Positions 7,033 through 12,768 of a stretch of DNA of 12,768 nucleotides are shown piece by piece. The position numbers and the translations under genes were made by a program. The notes below the pieces were generated by a model. It was not told the DNA's origin, did not search any database, and saw only the letters and a list, made by a program, of their open reading frames with translations. The stretch lies in the NCBI GenBank assembly GCA_900768675.1, contig CAAGDT010000202.1:1-12768 (forward strand). The letters run 5' to 3'. This stretch comes from Oscillospiraceae bacterium. Its GTDB lineage: Bacteria; Bacillota; Clostridia; Oscillospirales; Ruminococcaceae. Position 1 is the stretch's first letter. Each line of letters begins with the position of its first letter.

Positions 7033-9433
7033 AATGGCGCAGAGCGTACTTAAACGGCAGAAGAAAATTCTTAAAAGAAGAAACGCTCTTTTTACTGCCT
7101 TTGGTGCAGCAGGCGGAATCGGCGCAGTCGTGCTTATATTCGCCCTTGCTTCGGTTTTGCCGGGACTGCACGAAAATATACCGACAGTAACCGAAAAAGC
7201 CTCCGAAACATCGGTTATCGGGACAACGCCGGCAGAGGAAACGAATGAGCCTATCGCACCTTTGGACAGCTATATCGGCGAGGACGGGAATTATTATCTG
7301 AATACAGGAAGCTGGGAGAAAATCGAGGATTTCGACCTTTTCAGAGAATACTTTTTCGGCAGCTGGGAAAATACTGAGGGAGTAGGAATAGTGGGAGGAG
7401 ATGCGTTAGTACTGGACGACTCGGAAAAGTCCTTTATTGCGTCTGTCCCTGATTACCGCCTTTCGGACGGACATTTTTACAGAATAGACGAAAATACCCT
7501 TGCATTTTTTATGAACGGCAACGCAGAAATGTACCTGTTCCGACTTGATACAAGAACGCCGGATACAATGTATATGGATCCTTGCTATTACATGAGTGAA
7601 AATGAGGTTATGCTTTTTACCGCCGCTTCCGACAGCTATATAACCGCCCGTTACAGCAAAACCGATAGCTCTGTAAACCTGCCCGAAAAGAATTATCTAA
7701 GTATCTTCCGCCTTTATGAAATTGCCCGGGAGCACGGGATTGAGCCGGATATGCTGATTAATCTGGGATATGATATGCTGACGGAAAAGGGCTGCGTTAA
7801 GCTGCTGCATGACGACTGGTATCAGTTCTACCCGGTTTTCCTTGTTTCGGAAGAAGCGGAAAAGCTGGTGCTGTCAACCCGTGTGGGCAACCTTATGTAT
7901 CCCGATTTTGAAAAGAAGATTACCATTTCAATAGAAAAAATCGGCGGCAAGTGGACAAGAAAAGTAGAAGCCGTAGAAGAATTTTTCGGTATAGACAGCG
8001 ATATTATCTCGGAGCTGGGAAAGACCTTTAGTCAGCTTTCTAAGAAGTACGGCTGCACGCCAACGGGAATTTACAATTCCTACACCATTGAAAACGGACA
8101 CGGGCGCTACGGCTGGAAAACAGCGGACGGTAAGATTTACGACGATAATATGGAGCTTGCAGGCGGCTGCAATATGATTGACGGGTTAAAGCCCGGGGAG
8201 CTTTTTATCGGCGTTACCTACCCCGTAAGCTATGAGGATTTAACGGAAAAATACGGCTTTACTCTTATTGAGGCAGGCAGCGAAACCGGTATGGACGACT
8301 TATATTCCTCGGAGTTTAAGTACCCGCTGTACGAAGATATTTCTTTCATTTTCTACGCAAAGGAGTACGGAAGGATTGAAGAGGATACAAGCTGCTGCAT
8401 TGTCCTCAACACAAAGTATAAAGACGTGAGCTATTACGACCCTTCTGACGGGCAGGAGCATAGCGGCAGCTATACGGGCGAGCTTATTCCCGAAGAATTT
8501 CTTGAAAAATGGGATATAGAAAAATTAACGGAAACCCTTTTCACGGGAGAATACGGAAATACGGAGCTTATAAGCTTTCTTGAAGGGCTTTCGGACAGCG
8601 GGCTGAAGGATGCTTATAAAAGGGCTTATGTGCTGCGTACTGCGGGCTATCGGGACTTTGAGGACTATATAAACCGCAGTACTTTAGAGGCATACTACGG
8701 TACCTATTACGAAAACCCCAACTCTCTGCGTGCTGTTCTGTACGATGAAAATACCGTTCAAAAGGGCAAATCCTCGGGCTATCTTTATGACAGCGTAGCA
8801 GACGCTTACTATGATACGTTTGAAAAGGAGTATGCAGATGAGCTGCTGAAAAATATGCACTTTTACCGCTGTGGAAAGGAGCTTTTTTATACCGAGATTT
8901 CCGGCGGCAGACATTGTTATCCCGAGTATGAAATCCTGTCGGAAAGCGACAGCAAAACCGTTATACTGGAAACCTGCTACAAGACAAACGAAATTGGCGA
9001 AAAAACAGAGGAAATACTCTACATTAACGTTAATGTCTTTGTAAAAACCGAAGCAGGCTGGAAATGCTCTTGTTTCGGAATGAATACAGAAGCTTCAGCC
9101 TTTTCTGCGGAAGACGGGCTATTATTTACGCAAACCGCAGAAAATGCGGCGAAGGCATACCTGAGCGGCAACAATGCCGAGCTTTCGGAGTATCTCTTGA
9201 ATCCCGATTACGAAACGGGGCTTACCGAAACAAGCGAAAATCTCCTTGAAAGGCTTGAATACGGGGTTTTAAAGCCGCCGGAGGAGGTTTATACGGGATT
9301 GGAATCGGGTAAAACCTACCTTGCGGTTTATGAGTACGCCCTTGCGGACAGCGATATGGTTTTCTATCTTGATATCGGACTGAAAAAGACGGAGAGCGGA
9401 TGGAGAATTGAGTTTATTTATGCTCAGGGATAG
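7016..9433 (+). CDS. Large single-pass membrane protein, probable sigma-factor partner (anti-sigma-like)
   Basis: I do not recognise a named family for the body of this 805-residue protein. Its first 23 residues are basic and would be cytoplasmic. One hydrophobic helix spans about 24-48, followed by a Thr/Glu/Pro-rich linker (52-80) and a roughly 720-residue acidic, Tyr-rich domain predicted to face outward. The C-terminus (about 705-805) looks like a small separate alpha/beta fold ending in SGWRIEFIYAQG. The ATG at 7016 follows AAAGGAGG (6999-7006) and overlaps the sigma gene by 17 nt. An upstream in-frame ATG at 6908 lies inside the sigma gene without a Shine-Dalgarno site. Position and topology suggest a sensor that holds the sigma factor, but the cytoplasmic part is too short (about 23 residues) for a standard zinc anti-sigma domain and lacks the HxxxCxxC motif. 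The function is therefore inferred from context only. Confidence 0.8.
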   Translation: MKSSHEMAQSVLKRQKKILKRRNALFTAFGAAGGIGAVVLIFALASVLPGLHENIPTVTEKASETSVIGTTPAEETNEPIAPLDSYIGEDGNYYLNTGSWEKIEDFDLFREYFFGSWENTEGVGIVGGDALVLDDSEKSFIASVPDYRLSDGHFYRIDENTLAFFMNGNAEMYLFRLDTRTPDTMYMDPCYYMSENEVMLFTAASDSYITARYSKTDSSVNLPEKNYLSIFRLYEIAREHGIEPDMLINLGYDMLTEKGCVKLLHDDWYQFYPVFLVSEEAEKLVLSTRVGNLMYPDFEKKITISIEKIGGKWTRKVEAVEEFFGIDSDIISELGKTFSQLSKKYGCTPTGIYNSYTIENGHGRYGWKTADGKIYDDNMELAGGCNMIDGLKPGELFIGVTYPVSYEDLTEKYGFTLIEAGSETGMDDLYSSEFKYPLYEDISFIFYAKEYGRIEEDTSCCIVLNTKYKDVSYYDPSDGQEHSGSYTGELIPEEFLEKWDIEKLTETLFTGEYGNTELISFLEGLSDSGLKDAYKRAYVLRTAGYRDFEDYINRSTLEAYYGTYYENPNSLRAVLYDENTVQKGKSSGYLYDSVADAYYDTFEKEYADELLKNMHFYRCGKELFYTEISGGRHCYPEYEILSESDSKTVILETCYKTNEIGEKTEEILYINVNVFVKTEAGWKCSCFGMNTEASAFSAEDGLLFTQTAENAAKAYLSGNNAELSEYLLNPDYETGLTETSENLLERLEYGVLKPPEEVYTGLESGKTYLAVYEYALADSDMVFYLDIGLKKTESGWRIEFIYAQG

Positions 9434-9448
9434 CATACCTGACAGCGC

Positions 9449-9500
9449 CCTGCACCTGAAATTAATTTTTTGGGTGCAGGACGTTTTCTTTACGTTTTTG
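9449..9500 (+). terminator. Rho-independent terminator after the sigma operon
   Basis: CCTGCACC (9449-9456) pairs with GGTGCAGG (9473-9480). Weaker G/U and A/T pairs extend inward to a small loop at 9462-9467. A T-rich stretch follows (TTTTCTTT and TTTTT within 9484-9499). It lies 15 nt after the membrane-protein stop and ends that operon. Confidence 0.75.
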
Positions 9501-9544
9501 TTGCATTAAGCCGGGCTTGAAAGGATTTTGGAGCGTTGACGGGG

Positions 9545-9573
9545 TTGAATTTTCCGGGTGGCTGTGGTATAAT
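9545..9573 (+). promoter_or_regulatory. Extended -10 promoter of the alpha/beta hydrolase
   Basis: TTGAAT (9545-9550), a 17-nt spacer and a perfect TATAAT (9568-9573) preceded by TGG (9565-9567) form a strong extended -10 promoter. Transcription would start near 9580, giving a leader of about 30 nt. A CGGAGG ribosome binding site lies at 9596-9601, 8 nt from the ATG. Confidence 0.8.
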
Positions 9574-9609
9574 TGCCGATAGATTAATCGGGATACGGAG
9601 GTTTATTCA

Positions 9610-10212
9610 ATGAAGAATTTAGTTATATATGTACACGGCAAGGGTGGAACAGCAGAAGAAGCAAAGCATTATCAGCCGCTTTTTGAGGGAAGCGATGTTA
9701 TTGGCTTTGACTATAAAGCCGAATATCCTTGGGAAGCCAAAAGCGAATTTTCCGATTTCTACGATTTGCGCAGCAAAGGATATGAGTCTGTCATTTTAGT
9801 TGCAAACAGCATAGGGGCTTTTTTCTCGATGAATGCTCTTGCTGAAAAGAAGATTTCCAAAGCCCTCTTTATTTCTCCTATCGTAAATATGGAAAGACTG
9901 ATTATGGATATGATGATTTGGTCAAATGTTACGGAGGACGAGCTTTGCAGCAAGAAAGAAATATCTACGGATTTCGGAGAAACATTATCCTGGGAATACC
10001 TGTGCTATGTTCGAAAGCACCCGATTAAGTGGAACATTCCAACCTGTATTTTATATGGCGCAAAGGACAATCTGACTTCGATAGAAACCGTATCCGGATT
10101 TGCAGAAAAAACGGGAGCAATTCTCACGGTAATGAAGGATGGAGAACACTGGTTTCATACAGATAAGCAGATGGAGTTTCTTGATAACTGGGTCAGAAAT
10201 TCAATCCGATAA
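9610..10212 (+). CDS. Small alpha/beta hydrolase (serine esterase/lipase-like)
   Basis: This is a 200-residue single-domain alpha/beta-hydrolase, probably cytoplasmic as there is no signal peptide. The start YVHGKGG (residues 7-13) is the oxyanion-hole loop after strand 3. The nucleophile elbow is ANSIG with Ser67, a variant of GxSxG with Ala first. The acid is probably Asp153 (YGAKDN) and the base His180 (GEHWFH). A complete triad is thus visible, but the substrate is unknown: an ester, lactone or peptide bond is possible. It is monocistronic, with its own promoter and ribosome binding site. Hand counts on four sampled 60-base lines give about 38-43% GC, against roughly 52-60% in three sampled lines of the GH59 gene downstream, hinting at separate origin. 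Confidence 0.85.
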   Translation: MKNLVIYVHGKGGTAEEAKHYQPLFEGSDVIGFDYKAEYPWEAKSEFSDFYDLRSKGYESVILVANSIGAFFSMNALAEKKISKALFISPIVNMERLIMDMMIWSNVTEDELCSKKEISTDFGETLSWEYLCYVRKHPIKWNIPTCILYGAKDNLTSIETVSGFAEKTGAILTVMKDGEHWFHTDKQMEFLDNWVRNSIR

Positions 10213-10263
10213 ATAAGCGGTGGTAAGACAGCTTTCGGAAAATATAAATCTTGCATTATTATA

Positions 10264-10292
10264 TTGACCACAGCCTTAACACGCTGTATAAT
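10264..10292 (+). promoter_or_regulatory. Sigma-A promoter of the GH59 gene
   Basis: TTGACC (10264-10269) and TATAAT (10287-10292) are separated by exactly 17 nt. The start site would be near 10299. AAGGAG at 10312-10317 lies 10 nt before the ATG at 10328. No strong terminator for the preceding hydrolase was found in 10213-10263, so some read-through is possible. Confidence 0.82.
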
Positions 10293-10327
10293 AGGCTTGA
10301 ACAATAAACACAAGGAGAAAACCGGCA

Positions 10328-12733
10328 ATGAAAGAAATAATAATAGACGGCGCTTCTATGAATACACGGGAAAATATGCTTTACCGTGGAATCGGTATGG
10401 TAAGCGCAAATAACTCCTCACGGCTTCTGCTGGACTATAAGGCGGAAAAACCGGAGATATATGACCGCCTGCTGCGGTATATTTTCGGGGATAAGGGTAT
10501 CGGCGTAAATCACCTGAAAATTGAAATGGGGTCGGATATAAATTCCTCCTCGGGAACGGAGCCTGCAATAAAAAGAACAGCGGAAGAAAGAGCGGACGTA
10601 ACACGGGGAGCGGGCTTTCAGCTTGCCGCAGACGCTAAGAAGATAAACCCGGAGCTTACCCTTGATATGCTGTGGTGGAGCGAGCCGAAATGGGTTTCCG
10701 ACAGCCCCGACCTTTACGCCGCAAGGTACCGCTGGTACAAGGAAAGCCTTGACGCCGCATATAATACCTACGGGCTGAAATTCGACTATGTAAGCGCGGT
10801 ACAAAACGAGCGGGCGATTGACCCGGACTGGGTAAAGTACCTTTCGGCAAGGCTGAAAAGCGAGAAGGACTGCCCCTACGACTACTCAAAAATAAAAATT
10901 GTGGGCGGCGAGGAGGTCTGCACATGGCAATTTGCGGAAATGGCGCTTAAGGACAGGGAGCTGCTTGAAGCGGTTGACGTTATCGGAAGCCACTACACAA
11001 GCGCTTCAACTCCCGAAGCGCAGAAGCTTGCCCTCGAACAGGGCAAGGAGCTTTGGTTCAGCGAGGCAAGCTCGCCTATGAACTATGCCCGTGGCGCAAG
11101 GAGCATAAAGGGCGGCGCCGGAGAGCTTTCGGGGATTAACGGAACTCTCGATATTGCAAACAGGCTTGTGGGAATGTACCCTAACGGAAAAATGACACTC
11201 TGCGAGCTTCAGCCCGTAATTTCCGCCCACTATGACGGCGCATGCTATTGCAGTAAGCAGCTTATTACCGCCTGCGACCCCTGGAGCGGGTACTATTTTC
11301 TTGACAGCGGCTTTTATATGGCGCTTCATTTCTCCCGCTTCATAAAAAAGGGCTGGGCGTTTATAGACAGCGGCTGCTTTTCCGACGGAAAGGCGGGAGG
11401 CGACGGACACGCAATTGTGGACGCTGTTTACAGCTTTCTGACCGCCGCAGACAGGAAAACGGGGGACTATTCCGCTGTTATCGTAAACAGCACCGATAAG
11501 CCCATTGAATACGCAGTCAAGATAAAAAACATAGCAAAAGCCGCTGCAAAGGTTAATATTCGTGAAACAAGAGGACATAGCGGCGGAGCATACAACGAGA
11601 ACTATTTCAAAAGCAAGGGCTGCATAACCCCCGAAAGGGACGGGGAACTTTTCACTTACAGAATTACCCTTAAGCCATATTCAATGCTGACGATTTCAAC
11701 TCTTGAAATAACCGAAGAGGAGTATATCTGCCCCGACTTGTGGGAGCGGGAAATTCTGTCCCTTCCCTATCGTGATGATTTCCGGTACAGCAATTACCCC
11801 GAAAATTATCTTGCTTCAAGAGGCTTTGCGCCCCGATATACAACCGACCAGGGCGGCGCTTTTGAAGTTGAAGAAACCGAAAATGGGAATTTTCTTGTGC
11901 AGCAGATTACCCCGCAGACCAAAGCAAAGGAATGGGGCTATACTCCTGAGCCTGTTACCTGCCTTGGGGAGGACAGGTGGTTCAATTACAGCGTTTCTGC
12001 CGAAGTGAAATTTGCTCAATCTGAAAATCCTGCTGAAAATTATGTTGGGGCAGGACTGCGGTATATCCTTGCCTGCGACGGTTACAGCGGATACTGGGTG
12101 CAGCTTTTTGAAAACGGCAGCTGGAGTCTTAACGCAGACAAAAGAGAATTGGCTTCGGGAAAGCTCAGCGGCTTTGAGGGCAGCAAGCTGCACAAAATTA
12201 AAATAGCGGCGGAGTACGAAAAAATATGCGCTTACATAGACGGAGAAAAAGTCGCTGAAATAACCGAAAATCAGCCTCTCAAAGCCGCTGGCAGAGCCGC
12301 CCTTTACAGCTCATACAACAAGAACGGCTTCAAAAATCTGCTGATTGAGCCTTTGGGTGAAAATCCGTTCATTACAAGATACGACAACACCGACAGCTGC
12401 TTTTCCTACTCGGGGGAATGGTCGCATAACACAATGAGCAGCTTCCGAAATTTCAACCGTACCATTTCCGAGGGTGGAGAGGGAGCGACTGTCAGAATAA
12501 GCTTTTTCGGAACAGGCTTTGCGCTTACGGGAGAAACAGCGGAAAAGTCGGAGGTTTCGCTTAGCGTTGACGGGGGAAGCCCTGCAACAAAAATAATAGA
12601 AAAAACAGGCGCAAGAGAGATTTCCTTGTGGCAGAGCGGGCTTGAAAGAAAGACTCATACAGCAGAAATCACCGTGATTTCGGGAAAAATCGGCATTGAC
12701 GGAATACAGATTGAGGGCGGAAAAGAGGGTTGA
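10328..12733 (+). CDS. GH59 galactocerebrosidase-like beta-galactosidase with extra C-terminal module
   Basis: This 801-residue protein matches remembered GALC (GH59) sequence over nearly its whole core. GALC hydrolyses beta-galactosides of galactolipids such as galactosylceramide. Domains: a TIM barrel (about 15-300) with RGIGMVSANNSSRLL, LKIEMGSD...SGTEP (T77) and LWWSEPKW; acid/base candidate Glu161 in QNER; nucleophile candidate Glu246 in WFSEASS. A beta-sandwich follows, with DPWSGYY near 317-323. A GALC-type lectin-like domain (about 480-675) starts at YRDDF and contains TDQGGAFEV. Residues about 676-801 form an additional beta-rich module (DNTDSCFSYSGEWSH, FFGTGFALTG, VDGG) resembling carbohydrate-binding modules of other glycosidases and lacking in human GALC. 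No signal peptide is visible, so the enzyme is predicted to be intracellular. The true substrate may be a plant or dietary galactoside rather than ceramide. The family call is firm; the substrate is inference. Confidence 0.9.
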   Translation: MKEIIIDGASMNTRENMLYRGIGMVSANNSSRLLLDYKAEKPEIYDRLLRYIFGDKGIGVNHLKIEMGSDINSSSGTEPAIKRTAEERADVTRGAGFQLAADAKKINPELTLDMLWWSEPKWVSDSPDLYAARYRWYKESLDAAYNTYGLKFDYVSAVQNERAIDPDWVKYLSARLKSEKDCPYDYSKIKIVGGEEVCTWQFAEMALKDRELLEAVDVIGSHYTSASTPEAQKLALEQGKELWFSEASSPMNYARGARSIKGGAGELSGINGTLDIANRLVGMYPNGKMTLCELQPVISAHYDGACYCSKQLITACDPWSGYYFLDSGFYMALHFSRFIKKGWAFIDSGCFSDGKAGGDGHAIVDAVYSFLTAADRKTGDYSAVIVNSTDKPIEYAVKIKNIAKAAAKVNIRETRGHSGGAYNENYFKSKGCITPERDGELFTYRITLKPYSMLTISTLEITEEEYICPDLWEREILSLPYRDDFRYSNYPENYLASRGFAPRYTTDQGGAFEVEETENGNFLVQQITPQTKAKEWGYTPEPVTCLGEDRWFNYSVSAEVKFAQSENPAENYVGAGLRYILACDGYSGYWVQLFENGSWSLNADKRELASGKLSGFEGSKLHKIKIAAEYEKICAYIDGEKVAEITENQPLKAAGRAALYSSYNKNGFKNLLIEPLGENPFITRYDNTDSCFSYSGEWSHNTMSSFRNFNRTISEGGEGATVRISFFGTGFALTGETAEKSEVSLSVDGGSPATKIIEKTGAREISLWQSGLERKTHTAEITVISGKIGIDGIQIEGGKEG

Positions 12734-12734
12734 A

Positions 12735-12768
12735 ATGGACAACACAAAATGTATGACCGAGGGCAGCG
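12735..12768 (+). CDS. Start of a further gene, possibly a second MATE transporter (truncated by window end)
   Basis: An ATG at 12735 begins 1 nt after the GH59 stop and follows AAGAGGG at fitting distance, so translation is probably coupled to GH59. Only MDNTKCMTEGS is visible. The MTEGS stretch is common just before the first helix of MATE-family transporters, but eleven residues cannot establish this. Confidence 0.5.
   Translation, partial: MDNTKCMTEGS

Noticed and set aside
7016..7087. Classical zinc-binding anti-sigma domain in the membrane protein
   Set aside because: The 23-residue cytoplasmic tail contains no HxxxCxxC motif and is too short for this domain.
11006..11578. 190-residue minus-strand frame opposite GH59
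   Set aside because: It is antisense to conserved GH59 catalytic and sandwich regions, has no ribosome binding site or family resemblance, and is best explained as a shadow.

Overview
The window looks like chromosomal DNA of a gut- or rumen-type Firmicute, close to Ruminococcus/Oscillospiraceae. This is inferred from near-balanced GC, strong AGGAGG-type ribosome binding sites, consensus sigma-A promoters, frequent overlapping start/stop codons, and the gene families present (a PocR-type hybrid kinase, an ECF sigma factor with a membrane partner, plant-polysaccharide and glycoside enzymes). No RNA gene, insertion sequence, phage gene or CRISPR array was seen. The species cannot be fixed from sequence reading alone.

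Layout. Positions 1-157 form a hairpin-rich leader: an 18-bp perfect inverted repeat, then a terminator-like hairpin that ends just before the ribosome binding site of the first gene. Positions 158-2499 (+) hold a two-gene unit, a MATE-family transporter and a CE8 pectinesterase without a signal peptide, joined by an ATGA overlap. A long hairpin at 2495-2533 separates this unit from the convergent signalling operon on the minus strand. That operon (6072 down to 2540) encodes a 276-residue receiver protein with no output domain and then a 900-residue soluble hybrid histidine kinase (PocR sensor, kinase core, degenerate receiver, true receiver, Hpt). Their coding regions overlap by one base (TAATG). 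The intergenic region 6073-6474 carries two back-to-back consensus promoters and a strong leader hairpin. Positions 6475-9433 (+) hold an ECF sigma factor and an overlapping 805-residue single-pass membrane protein that is probably its regulator or sensor. A terminator and an extended -10 promoter follow, driving a small alpha/beta hydrolase (9610-10212). A further consensus promoter drives a GH59 galactocerebrosidase-like glycosidase (10328-12733). The start of another gene lies 1 nt after its stop, and its few visible residues suggest a second MATE transporter.

How the parts may fit together (inference). Two sensory systems, a cytoplasmic PocR phosphorelay and a membrane-linked ECF sigma pair, lie between two enzyme units whose carbohydrate-active enzymes both appear cytoplasmic. 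Each enzyme gene is translationally linked to a transporter gene: MATE then pectinesterase on the left, GH59 then probable MATE on the right. Nothing in the sequence proves that the signalling genes control the enzyme genes. The most unusual item is the bacterial GH59 enzyme, which keeps the GALC domain order and the catalytic glutamates and adds an extra C-terminal module.
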